Positions 1 to 8,589 of a stretch of DNA of 64,000 nucleotides are shown here, piece after piece. Each line of letters begins with the position of its first letter. Positions within the stretch are counted from its first letter, which is position 1. Source of the stretch: Massilia yuzhufengensis (lineage in GTDB: Bacteria > Pseudomonadota > Gammaproteobacteria > Burkholderiales > Burkholderiaceae_D); contig NZ_FOLD01000001.1 in the NCBI RefSeq assembly GCF_900112225.1, positions 62,001 through 126,000 on the forward strand, written 5' to 3'. The translations under genes were made by a program, and so were the position numbers. Below the pieces are notes generated by a model, which was not told where the DNA came from, did not search any database, and saw nothing but the letters and a program-made list of their open reading frames with translations.

Positions 1-1280
1 CGCCGGAGCGCCGCTCGGCCATGGGCGAAGCGGCCGTCAACGCCGCGCGCGCCGTCGGCTACGTGGGCGCCGGCACGGTGGAATTCATCGCCAACCAGGA
101 CGGCTCGTTCTACTTCATGGAGATGAACACCCGCCTGCAGGTGGAGCACCCGGTCACCGAGATGATCACCGGGACCGACCTGGTGGAGTGGCAGCTGCGC
201 GTGGCCGCCGGCCAGCCACTACCGAAAAAGCAGCATGAACTGGCGATCCACGGCCATGCGATCGAGGCGCGCATCTACGCCGAGAATCCCGAGAAAGGCT
301 TTTTGCCGTCGATCGGCACCCTGCGCCACATGGACACCCCGGCCGCCGTCGAGTTCGAACTGGGCGCCTTCGGCCTTGATCCGGCCGCCGTGCGCGTCGA
401 TTCGGGCGTGCGCGAAGGCGACGCCATCTCGCCCTATTACGATCCGATGATCGCCAAGCTGATCGTCTGGGGCGCCGACCGCAACCAGGCGCTGGCGCGG
501 CTGTCGCAGGCGCTGAGCGAGTTCCAGATCGTGGGCCTGGCGACCAACATCGCCTTCCTCAAGCGCCTGGTTGAGGGCGAGGCCTTCTCCAGCGCCGACC
601 TGGACACCGGCCTGATCGACCGGCACGGCGAGACGCTGTTCCCGGCGCCCTCGCCCGCCCCGCTGGGCGCGCTGGCGCTGGCGGCGCTGTCGCTGAGCAG
701 CAGTGAAGACCAGCGCGGTTCAGCCAACCCGGCCGAACCATGGGCCCAGGCCCACGGCTGGCGCATGAACAGCGCCTACCGCCGCGTGCTGTCATTTGCC
801 GACGAGTTCACGGGCGCCAATCACTACCAGGTGGGCCTGACCTACGATGCCAAAGGCTGGGTGATCGACGCCAACGGCGAGCGCCAGCAGCTCGACCTGG
901 TCCGCAGCGAGGGCGCCGAACTCACCATTCGCCTGGGCGAAACCTCGCTGCACGGCAGCGTGCGCCGCGATGGCGACCTGTTCCACGTATTCACCGGCGG
1001 CCGTCATTACACGCTGGCGTACAATGACCCGATGGCGCACGCTGGCGAGCAGGAAGCCGCGGGCGGCCGCCTCACCGCGCCGATGCCGGGCAAGGTGGTG
1101 GCCGTGCTGGCCGTGGCCGGCAAGGACGTGAAAAAGGGCGAGCCGCTGGTCATCATGGAAGCGATGAAGATGGAACACACGATTGCCGCACCGAGCGACG
1201 GCCTGGTGGAGGAAGTGCTGTACCAGGTCGGCGACCAGGTGGCGGACGGCGCGCCGCTGCTGGCGTTCAAGGCGGCGTAA
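1..1280 (+). CDS. mccA: methylcrotonyl-CoA carboxylase biotin-containing subunit (3' part)
   Basis: Only the C-terminal about 425 residues are present; the reading frame is open back to the window edge (first full codon at base 3). Visible in order: the end of the biotin carboxylase ATP-grasp region (FMEMNTRLQVEHPVTE), the biotin carboxylase C-terminal domain (IEARIYAENP, SPYYDPMIAKL), a linker, and a biotinyl domain with the attachment motif EAMKMEH, whose lysine codon is at 1167-1169. This subunit carboxylates biotin and passes CO2 to the partner that makes 3-methylglutaconyl-CoA in leucine breakdown. The family alone would allow an acetyl- or propionyl-CoA carboxylase subunit; HMG-CoA lyase two genes downstream makes methylcrotonyl-CoA the best substrate call. 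Confidence 0.88.
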   Translation, partial: PERRSAMGEAAVNAARAVGYVGAGTVEFIANQDGSFYFMEMNTRLQVEHPVTEMITGTDLVEWQLRVAAGQPLPKKQHELAIHGHAIEARIYAENPEKGFLPSIGTLRHMDTPAAVEFELGAFGLDPAAVRVDSGVREGDAISPYYDPMIAKLIVWGADRNQALARLSQALSEFQIVGLATNIAFLKRLVEGEAFSSADLDTGLIDRHGETLFPAPSPAPLGALALAALSLSSSEDQRGSANPAEPWAQAHGWRMNSAYRRVLSFADEFTGANHYQVGLTYDAKGWVIDANGERQQLDLVRSEGAELTIRLGETSLHGSVRRDGDLFHVFTGGRHYTLAYNDPMAHAGEQEAAGGRLTAPMPGKVVAVLAVAGKDVKKGEPLVIMEAMKMEHTIAAPSDGLVEEVLYQVGDQVADGAPLLAFKAA

Positions 1281-1310
1281 CCACACCATAAAAATATCGA
1301 AGGGGGAGAC

Positions 1311-2240
1311 ATGCGCATACTCCTGTACCGCGCGGACGGCGTGATCGAGCCATGGGTGCGCGAATTCGCCGCCCTCATGCCCCAGGTGGAAACCGTGGCA
1401 TGGAAAGAGGGCCAATCGCTGCCGCCCTGCGACTACGCGGTGGTGTGGAGTCCCGAACCGGCCCTGCTGGACCAGCTGGCGCACGTGCGCGCCATTTTCC
1501 TGATGGGCGCCGGCGTCGACGCCCTGCTCAAGCTGGGCGCGGCCCTGCCCCCGGTGCCGATCGTACGCCTGGGCGACGCCGGCATGGGCGTGCAGATGGC
1601 CGAATACGTGGCGCACGCCGTGCTGCGCTACTTCCGCCGCTTCGAGGAATACGAGCAGCAGGCCCGGCACGGCGCCTGGAACCCGCTGCCGCAAACGCCG
1701 AAAGAAGAATTCACGATCGGGATCATGGGCCTGGGCCGGCTCGGCCTGCCCGTGGTCGAGGCGCTGCGCGTGTTCGGCTTCACGGTGCGCGGCTGGAGCC
1801 GCACGCCCAAGGATATCCCGGGCGTCGAATGTTTCCATGGCGCGGACGGGCTGGACCCGTTCCTGCGCGCTACCCGGGTGCTGGTGTGCATGCTGCCGCT
1901 CACGCCGGACACGTCCAACCTGCTCGACCGCCACAACCTGGGCAAGCTGCTGCCGGGCGCTTACCTCATCAATGTCTCGCGCGGCGCCATCCTGGCCGAA
2001 CCCGACCTGATGACCCTGATCCGCTCGGGCCACATCGTGGGCGCCACGCTCGACGTGTTCCGCCACGAGCCGCTGCCGGCGCCGCACCCGTTCTGGAACG
2101 AGCCGCGCATCGCCATCACCCCGCATATTTCGGCGCTGACCATCCGCCACGACGCCGTGCGCCAGATCGCGGAAAAGATCACCGCGCTGGAGAACGGGCA
2201 ACCCGTCGGCGATATCGTCGACCGCGATTTAGGATACTGA
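1311..2240 (+). CDS. ghrA: glyoxylate/hydroxypyruvate reductase A-type 2-hydroxyacid dehydrogenase
   Basis: A 309-residue D-isomer-specific 2-hydroxyacid dehydrogenase. The NAD(P)-binding loop GLGRLG is at residues 140-145. The catalytic set can be placed at Arg224 (NVSRGAI), Glu253 (RHEPLP) and His272 (ITPHIS). Length and sequence resemble GhrA, which reduces glyoxylate and hydroxypyruvate in the cytoplasm. The ATG follows a GGGGGAG ribosome site. It lies between mccA (30 bases) and mvaB (3 bases), so it is probably cotranscribed with leucine-degradation genes, an unusual place for this enzyme. The true substrate could therefore be another 2-keto acid. Confidence 0.85.
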   Translation: MRILLYRADGVIEPWVREFAALMPQVETVAWKEGQSLPPCDYAVVWSPEPALLDQLAHVRAIFLMGAGVDALLKLGAALPPVPIVRLGDAGMGVQMAEYVAHAVLRYFRRFEEYEQQARHGAWNPLPQTPKEEFTIGIMGLGRLGLPVVEALRVFGFTVRGWSRTPKDIPGVECFHGADGLDPFLRATRVLVCMLPLTPDTSNLLDRHNLGKLLPGAYLINVSRGAILAEPDLMTLIRSGHIVGATLDVFRHEPLPAPHPFWNEPRIAITPHISALTIRHDAVRQIAEKITALENGQPVGDIVDRDLGY

Positions 2241-2243
2241 ACC

Positions 2244-3164
2244 ATGAACCAGCAAGCCAGCTTGCCCAAGAAGGTCAAGATTGTCGAAGTGGGGCCGCGC
2301 GACGGCCTGCAGAACGAAAAAGAAGCGCTGTCGGCCGCCGTCAAGATCGAGCTGGTCAACCGCCTCGCACGTGCAGGCTTCGCCAACGTCGAGGCGGCGT
2401 CCTTCGTCTCGCCCAAGTGGGTGCCGCAGATGGCCACCAGCAGCGAAGTCATGGCCGGCATCGAACGCATCCCTGGCACGATCTATTCGGCGCTCACGCC
2501 GAATATGCAGGGTTTTGATGCGGCATTGGCGGCCCATGCAGACGAAGTCGTGATCTTCGGCTCGGCCTCGGAAGCCTTCTCGCAAAAGAACATCAACTGC
2601 TCGATCGCCGAATCGATCGCGCGCTTCGAGCCGGTCGCCAGGGCCGCCAAGGCGGCCGGCCTGCGCCTGCGCGGCTCGATCAGCACCGCCTTCGGCTGCC
2701 CTTACCAGGGCGAAGTCTCGCTCGACGCGGTAGCCGACGTGGTGCGCCGCATGCGCGACCTGGGGTGCGACGAGATCGACATCGCCGACACCATCGGCGT
2801 GGCCACCGCACGCAAGACCCAGGCCGTGATGCTGCGGGCGGCGCAGGAATTCCCGCTGCCGCAGCTGTCAGGCCACTTCCACGACACCTACGGCCAGGCG
2901 CTGGCGAACATCTACGCGGCGATGGAAGTGGGCGTGGCGATCTTCCACTCGTCGGTGTCGGGCCTGGGCGGCTGCCCGTATGCGAAAGGCGCCACCGGCA
3001 ACGTCGCTACCGAGGATGTGCTCTACCTGATGAACGGGCTCGGCATCGAGACTGGCGTCGACCTCGACCAGGTGGTGGATGCCGGGCAGTTCATTTCGCA
3101 GCAGCTGGGCCGCAAGGGTGCAAGCCGGGCGGGGAACGCCATCGCGGCCAAGCGCGCCGGCTGA
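2244..3164 (+). CDS. mvaB: hydroxymethylglutaryl-CoA lyase
   Basis: A 306-residue TIM-barrel lyase that splits 3-hydroxy-3-methylglutaryl-CoA into acetoacetate and acetyl-CoA, the last step of leucine degradation. The N-terminal signature VGPRDGLQNE (residues 16-25) carries the metal and substrate contacts, and the flexible catalytic loop SGLGGCPYAKGATGN contains the active-site Cys244. It starts 3 bases after the ghrA stop. The C-terminal end (SRAGNAIAAKRAG) is normal for the family. A REP-type inverted repeat and then a terminator follow the gene. Confidence 0.95.
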   Translation: MNQQASLPKKVKIVEVGPRDGLQNEKEALSAAVKIELVNRLARAGFANVEAASFVSPKWVPQMATSSEVMAGIERIPGTIYSALTPNMQGFDAALAAHADEVVIFGSASEAFSQKNINCSIAESIARFEPVARAAKAAGLRLRGSISTAFGCPYQGEVSLDAVADVVRRMRDLGCDEIDIADTIGVATARKTQAVMLRAAQEFPLPQLSGHFHDTYGQALANIYAAMEVGVAIFHSSVSGLGGCPYAKGATGNVATEDVLYLMNGLGIETGVDLDQVVDAGQFISQQLGRKGASRAGNAIAAKRAG

Positions 3165-3202
3165 GCTCCGTAGAGCTTCACGGAAGTCCCGCAACTTGTA
3201 AA

Positions 3203-3306
3203 CGTCGTACCGGCGAAGGCCGGTACCCAATATCGTCGCGCCGCCACAAACCTCACACGTGTCGCAGTGCACGCACACTTGGGTACCGGCCTTCGCCGGT
3301 ACGACG
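3203..3306. repeat. REP-type inverted repeat, 28-bp perfect arms
   Basis: The arms 3203-3230 and 3279-3306 are exact reverse complements, separated by 48 bases. Each arm is itself a small hairpin around TACCGGCGAAGGCCGGTA. The element lies just after mvaB, where REP/BIME-like dispersed repeats commonly sit. A related but distinct element is at 9076-9188. Confidence 0.8.
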
Positions 3307-3330
3307 CCTTAAGTATCCCGCCAGAACGAA

Positions 3331-3360
3331 AAAAGCCGACAGTTTTCACTGTCGGCTTTT
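3331..3360. terminator. rho-independent terminator after mvaB
   Basis: A 12-bp stem (AAAAGCCGACAG with its complement) around a TTTTCA loop. A T-run follows on the plus strand and an A-run precedes it, so it could work in both directions: for the mccA-ghrA-mvaB transcript and for the tRNA read from the other strand. Confidence 0.8.
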
Positions 3361-3370
3361 CTCTTAATGC

Positions 3371-3447
3371 TGGTCGGAGTACAAGGATTCGAACCTTGGA
3401 CCCCCTGGTCCCAAACCAGGTGCGCTACCGGGCTGCGCTACACTCCG
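3371..3447 (-). tRNA. tRNA-Pro (anticodon TGG)
   Basis: A 77-base cloverleaf on the minus strand. The acceptor stem CGGAGTG/TACTCCG is present, the D arm is GCGCAGCCCGGTAGCGC, the anticodon loop TTTGGGA gives anticodon TGG, the T arm contains GGTTCGAATCC, and the terminal CCA is encoded (bases 3371-3374 on the plus strand read TGGT). Confidence 0.96.
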
Positions 3448-3558
3448 AAGACCAAGATCATAGCGGTTCAGCCGGCCTCGGTCAAGGTTTAAGGGCAAAA
3501 TAAGTGATGCGCCGTATTCTTTCCGCATTGTTTCAATAACAAGGAAGCGGATCCTCAC

Positions 3559-4167
3559 GTGAATGCAGCAGCCCACTACCGTATTGATGCGGGCCCGGTA
3601 CGGGGCAACGGCCGCTTTCTGCTTGGCGTCGGGATCTCGATCGTCCTGCATGTGCTGCTGTTGCTCGCCTACCGCAACACGGCGCCTCCCGCGCCCGCCT
3701 TCGAGGCGGAGGAGCCCGTTTCCATTGCTGTGAGGATTTTGCCACCTGAACCGCTGCGCATCGAGCCCGCGCCGCCGGCGCCGCCCAGGGAAGCAGCGCC
3801 ACGCCTCGCGCGCCGGTCAGCGCCAAAGCGCATCATCGCCGTGCCCGCCTCCCCCGGGCCGGATGCCGCGCCCGATTCGGCGACGGTGCAACAGCCGGAC
3901 CAGGCGGTGGCGCCAGCCGATAACGCGCCGCAGTTCGACATGAACGCGGCCCGGCAGACGGCGCGGCAACTGGCTGGCCAGACCAAACTCGGCCGCGAAG
4001 GAACGGCGCTGGCGCAATTCCCGGACCCGCCCCTGCAGACCGAATCGAAAGAGGCGCGGGCGATCAGCCAGGCCAAGCGGCGCCTTTGCAAGGATGGCTT
4101 GCCGGGCGGCTTGCTGGCGCCGCTGTTCCTGTTGATGGACAAGAAGGACAGCGGCTGCAAGTGGTGA
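3559..4167 (+). CDS. proline-rich single-pass membrane protein of unknown function
   Basis: A 202-residue protein with one membrane segment near the N-terminus (FLLGVGISIVLHVLLLL, about residues 21-38), then an Ala/Pro-rich stretch (about 45-110) and a basic C-terminus ending in DKKDSGCKW. This layout resembles the anchor and periplasmic spacer of TonB-like proteins, but no TonB C-terminal domain can be recognised. The start is GTG at 3559 with AAGGAAG about 11 bases upstream. It converges on rsmI with 6 bases between them. Function unknown. Confidence 0.7.
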   Translation: MNAAAHYRIDAGPVRGNGRFLLGVGISIVLHVLLLLAYRNTAPPAPAFEAEEPVSIAVRILPPEPLRIEPAPPAPPREAAPRLARRSAPKRIIAVPASPGPDAAPDSATVQQPDQAVAPADNAPQFDMNAARQTARQLAGQTKLGREGTALAQFPDPPLQTESKEARAISQAKRRLCKDGLPGGLLAPLFLLMDKKDSGCKW

Positions 4168-4173
4168 CCTCGC

Positions 4174-5085
4174 CTAGCCTTCGCTTCCCTTGATCTCCAG
4201 CGCCCTGTCATACAAGGCATTCTTCTTGCGCCCCGTAATCTGCGCCGTCAGGTTCGCCGCCTGCTTCACCGAACATTCCGCCAGCAAGATCTGAAGGATG
4301 CGCTCGGCCTCGGCCGCTTCCGCGTCCAGCTCGGCCGCCGCGCCCTCCACCAGCACGACAAACTCGCCGCGCTCGCGGTGCTGGTCAGCCTTGACCCAGG
4401 CCAGCGCCTCGTTCAATGCGCAGCGGTGGATTTCCTCGAACATCTTGCTCAGCTCGCGTGCGAACACCACCTGGCGGGCCGGCTCGAAGGTGGCCACCAG
4501 GCCTTCGACGCATTCGACGATCCGGTGCGGCGCCTCATAGATGACGAGCGTCGACGTTTCGCGCGCCAGCAGCGCCAGCGCCGATTCGCGCTGCTTCGGC
4601 TTGGCCGGCAGGAAGCCGACGAAATGGAAGCGGTCGTTCACCAGCCCGCTCGCCGATAGCGCCGTGATGGCCGCCGACGGTCCCGGCAGCGGCACCACGT
4701 TCAGCCCCGCGGCACGCACCGCATCGACGATGCGCGCGCCGGGGTCGGACACGCCCGGCGTGCCGGCATCGGACACCAGCGCCACCCGCTGCCCGCCCTG
4801 CAGCCGCTCGACGATCTTGTCCGCCACCTCGCGCTCGTTGTGCTGGTGCGCGGCAATGGTTTGCTTGGACAAACCAAAGCGCTGCAGCAGCGCACCGGTC
4901 TTGCGGGTGTCCTCGCAGGCCACGACGTCCGCCAGCGCCAGCAGGTGCAATGCGCGCAGCGTGATGTCGGTGACGTTGCCAATCGGTGTAGCCACGACAT
5001 ACAGCGTTGCGGTAGGATAGGACTGCTGGGCCGCCTCGCCCATGACGGGAAGCCGGGCGATGTCGATGGTCTGCTGTTCTGTCAT
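4174..5085 (-). CDS. rsmI: 16S rRNA (cytidine(1402)-2'-O)-methyltransferase
   Basis: A 303-residue SAM-dependent methylase of the tetrapyrrole-methylase fold. Motifs seen: YVVATPIGNVTDITLRA near the N-terminus, CEDTRKTG, SDAGTPGVSDPG and PLPGPSAAITALSASG. It 2'-O-methylates C1402 in the decoding centre of 16S rRNA. It is divergent from lpoA with only 11 bases between the two start codons. This matches the yraL(rsmI)-yraM(lpoA) junction of enterobacteria, so the two genes probably share one compact promoter region. Confidence 0.96.
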   Translation of the reverse strand: MTEQQTIDIARLPVMGEAAQQSYPTATLYVVATPIGNVTDITLRALHLLALADVVACEDTRKTGALLQRFGLSKQTIAAHQHNEREVADKIVERLQGGQRVALVSDAGTPGVSDPGARIVDAVRAAGLNVVPLPGPSAAITALSASGLVNDRFHFVGFLPAKPKQRESALALLARETSTLVIYEAPHRIVECVEGLVATFEPARQVVFARELSKMFEEIHRCALNEALAWVKADQHRERGEFVVLVEGAAAELDAEAAEAERILQILLAECSVKQAANLTAQITGRKKNALYDRALEIKGSEG

Positions 5086-5096
5086 AAGGGAATCCG

Positions 5097-6374
5097 ATGC
5101 TGAAGAAAAAGAATATCAGGGCGCTGCTGGCGACGGCCGCGTTTGGCTTGTTGTCCGCCTGTGGCAGCACGCCCTTGCCGCCAGACATGGGCTGCGGCGT
5201 ACCGGGCGGATTGTGCGCGCCTGCCGCCCCGATAGCAAGCCCGCCGCCGAGCGAACCGGGCTACATCCCGCCCCCGCCCGCCGGCACCACCCGCACCAGC
5301 CCGGTCGAACTGCCGCCGTCCGCCGATGGCCGTCCGCTCGCCGCCGCCGTCAATGCGACGGGCACCCGCATCGCCCTGCTGCTGCCGCTGCAGTCCGACG
5401 CGCTGGGCCAGGCGGCCGAGGCGGTGCGCGCCGGCTTCATGGCCGGCCATGAACGCGACCGCGCCGGCGTCATCGTCAACCTGATCCCCACCGGCGACTC
5501 GGCCGAGGCCACGCTCGACGCCTACGCGCGCGCCGCCCAGCAGAACGACATCGTGGTCGGCCCCCTGGCCCGCCCCGCCGTGGCCGCGTTGGCCACCAGC
5601 GGCGCCGTCACCAAACCGACGATCGCCCTGAACCACCCGCAAACCAGCGGCCCGCTGCCGCGCCAACTGCTGGTGGTCGGCCTGGCGCTGGAAGACGAAG
5701 CGCGCCAGGTGGCCGACTGGGCCGCTGCCGAACAGCCGGCAGGCCGCGCCCTCGTCCTTACCGGCAAGGCCACCTGGCAGCAGCGCCTGTCCGGCGCCTT
5801 CAGCGCGCGCTGGTCGCAGCTTGGCCTGAACCATTCCACGGTCGAGCTGCCCAGCAGCGAAGGCTATGTCGACGGCAATGCCTTGGCCGAGCTGCGCTCG
5901 CGCATGCAGGTGGATCCGCCCCAGCTGGTATTCGCCGCCCTCGACGCGAGGCAGCTGCGCCAGGTGCGCAGCGCGCTGGGCACCTCGCTGCCGACCTACG
6001 GCACCGCCTCGATCAACCCGGGCCGCGATCCGAACGCCAGCGCGCCGGAGCTGGCGGGCGTGCGCATCCTCGACCTGCCCTGGACGGTGCAGCCCGAACA
6101 CCCGCTGGTAGCGAGCTACCCGCGCTGGGGCGGCGCCACCGACGGATTCGACATGCAGCGCCTGTACGCCTTGGGCATCGACGCCTTCCGCATCGCGCGC
6201 GAGCTGGCCCTGCGCCCGGACGGCGCCTTCGAGCTCGATGGCGTGACCGGCCGCCTGTCGATCGACATGGGCGCCGGCGCGACGGCCAGCGGATCGCCAT
6301 CCTTCCGCCGCATCGAGACCGGCACGGTCTACCGCGACGGCGGCGTGTTCGAGGCCACGGCTTTCGGGCGCTGA
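5097..6374 (+). CDS. lpoA: penicillin-binding protein activator LpoA-like lipoprotein
   Basis: A 425-residue lipoprotein. The signal peptide ends in a lipobox (GLLSAC, Cys near residue 22) and is followed by a Pro-rich linker and then a periplasmic-binding-protein-like LppC/LpoA domain from about residue 80. In gamma-proteobacteria LpoA sits in the outer membrane and activates PBP1A; here the role is inferred from family and synteny. It begins the rightward run lpoA-yraN-diaA-dolP. AAGGGAA lies 5 bases before the ATG, and the stop is one base before yraN. Confidence 0.88.
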   Translation: MLKKKNIRALLATAAFGLLSACGSTPLPPDMGCGVPGGLCAPAAPIASPPPSEPGYIPPPPAGTTRTSPVELPPSADGRPLAAAVNATGTRIALLLPLQSDALGQAAEAVRAGFMAGHERDRAGVIVNLIPTGDSAEATLDAYARAAQQNDIVVGPLARPAVAALATSGAVTKPTIALNHPQTSGPLPRQLLVVGLALEDEARQVADWAAAEQPAGRALVLTGKATWQQRLSGAFSARWSQLGLNHSTVELPSSEGYVDGNALAELRSRMQVDPPQLVFAALDARQLRQVRSALGTSLPTYGTASINPGRDPNASAPELAGVRILDLPWTVQPEHPLVASYPRWGGATDGFDMQRLYALGIDAFRIARELALRPDGAFELDGVTGRLSIDMGAGATASGSPSFRRIETGTVYRDGGVFEATAFGR

Positions 6375-6375
6375 C

Positions 6376-6732
6376 ATGTGGCACCTGCGCCTGTCCCCAC
6401 GGCAGGCCCAGGGCCGCGACTGGGAGCAGACCGCCCTGCTGCACCTGAAACGCCACGGCCTGGTGCTCATCGAAGAGAATTTCCGCTGCAAGGGCGGTGA
6501 AATCGACCTGGTGATGCGCGATGGCGACACCCTGGTCTTCGTCGAGGTGCGCCAGCGCGCCGACCGCGCGCATGGCGGCGCGCTGGCCAGCATCACCCCC
6601 GCCAAGATCCGCCGCCTGGTGCGGGCGGCCGAATTCTACCTGTTGCGCTTTCCCGTCACCCCACCCTGCCGCTTCGACGTGGTGGCCATCGATGGCGGCC
6701 AGCTCGAGTGGCTGCAAAACGTTATTGACTGA
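6376..6732 (+). CDS. yraN: YraN family (UPF0102) endonuclease-like protein
   Basis: A 118-residue protein with the UPF0102 core: GRDWEQTALLHLKRHGL, then NFRCKGGEIDLVMRDGDTLVFVEVRQR, which carries the GEIDL...VEVR acid/lysine set of restriction-endonuclease-fold enzymes. The biochemical role is not established for the family. The ATG is one base after the lpoA stop, so translational coupling is likely. Confidence 0.92.
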   Translation: MWHLRLSPRQAQGRDWEQTALLHLKRHGLVLIEENFRCKGGEIDLVMRDGDTLVFVEVRQRADRAHGGALASITPAKIRRLVRAAEFYLLRFPVTPPCRFDVVAIDGGQLEWLQNVID

Positions 6733-6790
6733 CGTCATTGAAATGTAAGCAATTTTTACCGGGCTTGCCCGCCCCGGGTTGCTACTACAC

Positions 6791-6796
6791 TATAAT
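6791..6796 (+). promoter_or_regulatory. candidate -10 element of an internal promoter before diaA
   Basis: An exact TATAAT lies 8 bases before the diaA ATG. No strong -35 is seen at the usual distance. Initiation about 7 bases after the box would fall almost on the ATG, and no Shine-Dalgarno sequence precedes it. Confidence 0.4.
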
Positions 6797-6804
6797 CTCC
6801 GGCT

Positions 6805-7401
6805 ATGAATACTCAACGCATCCTCGCTCACTTCCAGGAGAGCGCCGATCTCAAGATGAAGTCGGCGGCTACCCTCGCGCAACCTATTTCGCAGGCCGTC
6901 GAACTGATGTTCGGCGCCCTGTCCAACGGCAACAAGATTCTGGCCTGCGGTAATGGCGGTTCCGCCGCCGACTGCCAGCACTTCGCTGCCGAGCTGGTCG
7001 GACGCTTCGAACGCGAGCGCTTCCCGCTCCCGGCGATCGCCCTCACCTGCGACACCTCGATCCTGACCGCGGTCGGCAACGACTACAGCTTCCGCGAGAT
7101 CTTCTCGAAGCAGGTGCAGGCCTTCGGCCAGGCCGGCGACATCCTGCTGGCGATTTCCACCTCGGGCAATTCGGCCAATGTGCTGGCCGCGGTCGAGGCG
7201 GCGCTGGAGCGCGAGATGCGTATCGTGGCCTTCACCGGCAAGGACGGCGGCGCGCTCGGCAAGATGCTGACCGACGCCGATGTCCATATCAACGTGCAGC
7301 ACGCACGTACCGCTCGCATCCAGGAAGTCCACCTGTGCGCGATTCACTGCATATGCGACGGCATCGACGTCGCATTGTTCGGAGGAGATGAAAATGAATA
7401 A
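6805..7401 (+). CDS. diaA: DiaA/GmhA-family SIS domain protein
   Basis: A 198-residue SIS-domain protein. The sugar-phosphate-binding features [19 protein letters not shown] and STSGNSANV are clear. The family contains both phosphoheptose isomerase GmhA and the DnaA-binding initiator factor DiaA. The gene order lpoA-yraN-here-dolP is that of diaA, which supports the DiaA role in timing chromosome replication; GmhA activity cannot be excluded by eye. There is no visible Shine-Dalgarno sequence before the ATG at 6805, but a perfect TATAAT lies 8 bases upstream. Confidence 0.85.
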   Translation: MNTQRILAHFQESADLKMKSAATLAQPISQAVELMFGALSNGNKILACGNGGSAADCQHFAAELVGRFERERFPLPAIALTCDTSILTAVGNDYSFREIFSKQVQAFGQAGDILLAISTSGNSANVLAAVEAALEREMRIVAFTGKDGGALGKMLTDADVHINVQHARTARIQEVHLCAIHCICDGIDVALFGGDENE

Positions 7402-8026
7402 CAAGCGCCCGCTGTCCGGCCTGCTGTCGAAAATCGTGCTGGGCACCGCGCTCGCAGCGTCGCTGTCGGGCTGCGTCGCCCTGGCCGTAGGCGGCGCCGC
7501 GACGGCCGCCCTGTCGGCCAACGACCGCCGCACCATCGGCATGCAGACCGAAGACAAGTCGATCAACGTCAAGGCCGAGATCAAGCTGCAGCAGCTCACC
7601 GGCAGCGCCGGCCACGTCAACGTCACCAGCTATAACCGCAAGGTGCTGCTGACCGGCGAAGTGCGCGACGAAGCGATGAAGCAGGCGGCCGAGCGCGAAG
7701 TGCGCGCGATCGACAACGTGGTCGCCGTGATCAACGAACTGGACATCGCCGGCCCGTCGAGCTACACCTCGCGCTCGAACGACGCCCTGATCACCACCAA
7801 GGTCAAGGCCAGCCTGGTCGACAAGAAGACCATCTCGGCCACCTCGGTCAAGGTCACCACCGAGCGCGGCGTGGTCTACCTGCAAGGCCTCGTGACCCCG
7901 CGTGAAGGCAATATCGCAGCCGACGTCGCCAAGGGCGTCGCGGGCGTGAACCGCGTCGTCAAGATCTTCGAGTACATCGCCGAAGAAGATCCGCGCTCCA
8001 ACCAGCCGGCTCCGGCCCAGGGTTAA
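7394..8026 (+). CDS. dolP: BON domain lipoprotein DolP (YraP)
   Basis: A 210-residue lipoprotein with a signal peptide and lipobox LSGC (Cys about residue 26), followed by two BON domains (about 50-120 and 130-195; the second includes the strand [14 protein letters not shown]). DolP is an outer-membrane lipoprotein that binds anionic phospholipid and supports envelope integrity. The ATG at 7394 was chosen because GGAGGAG (7381-7387) is 6 bases upstream; an in-frame ATG at 7388 lies too close to that site. The start overlaps the end of diaA by 8 bases. A strong terminator follows. Confidence 0.9.
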   Translation: MNNKRPLSGLLSKIVLGTALAASLSGCVALAVGGAATAALSANDRRTIGMQTEDKSINVKAEIKLQQLTGSAGHVNVTSYNRKVLLTGEVRDEAMKQAAEREVRAIDNVVAVINELDIAGPSSYTSRSNDALITTKVKASLVDKKTISATSVKVTTERGVVYLQGLVTPREGNIAADVAKGVAGVNRVVKIFEYIAEEDPRSNQPAPAQG

Positions 8027-8036
8027 ACCGCCAGAC

Positions 8037-8063
8037 GGCAGGACTTCGGTCCTGCCTTTTTTT
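8037..8063 (+). terminator. rho-independent terminator of the lpoA-dolP operon
   Basis: An 8-bp GC-rich stem (GGCAGGAC with GTCCTGCC) closed by a TTCG tetraloop and followed by seven T residues. Confidence 0.9.
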
Positions 8064-8073
8064 ATCTCCTCCC

Positions 8074-8589
8074 ATGACCGCTTCCACCTCCTCCCGCTCC
8101 TGGTTCAAGCCCGCCATCGCCGCCGTGGTGCTGGCGCTTGCCGGCATCGGCGTCGCCTCGTTCACCAGCAGCCCGGCCGCCCCCGACGTCACCTTCATCA
8201 GCATCACCGGCGACAAGATCTCCACCCAGTCCCTGCGCGGCAAGGTCGTGATGGTGAATTTCTGGGCGACCTCCTGCGTCACCTGCGTCAAGGAGATGCC
8301 GCAGATGGTCGAGACGTTTGAGAAGTACAAGGGACAGGGGCTGGAATTCGTGGCGGTGGCGATGCAGTACGACCCGCCGAACTACGTGCTGAACTTCACC
8401 GAGACGCGCAAGCTGCCGTTCACGGTGGCGATCGATTCGGCCGGCGACATCGCCCGCCAGTTCGGCGACGTCACCCTGACGCCGACCACCTTCCTGATCG
8501 ACAAGAACGGCAAGATCATCAAGCGCTATGTGGGCGAGCCGGAATTCCCGGCCCTGCACAAGCTGATCGAGAAAGAGCTGGCGGGTTAA
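8074..8589 (+). CDS. TlpA-like thioredoxin-fold disulfide reductase
   Basis: A 171-residue protein with an N-terminal membrane anchor or uncleaved signal (about residues 11-30) and a thioredoxin fold facing the periplasm. The redox motif is CVTC in FWATSCVTCVKEMPQM, and the cis-Pro segment is TLTPTTFLIDKNG. Such proteins keep periplasmic cysteines reduced, for example in cytochrome c maturation. The substrate is unknown and no cytochrome genes are adjacent. Its ATG is 11 bases past the T-run of the dolP terminator. Confidence 0.85.
   Translation: MTASTSSRSWFKPAIAAVVLALAGIGVASFTSSPAAPDVTFISITGDKISTQSLRGKVVMVNFWATSCVTCVKEMPQMVETFEKYKGQGLEFVAVAMQYDPPNYVLNFTETRKLPFTVAIDSAGDIARQFGDVTLTPTTFLIDKNGKIIKRYVGEPEFPALHKLIEKELAG

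Noticed and set aside
3364..3651. Open frames running through the tRNA-Pro gene
   Set aside because: The cloverleaf with encoded CCA explains the sequence; the peptides are translations of tRNA.
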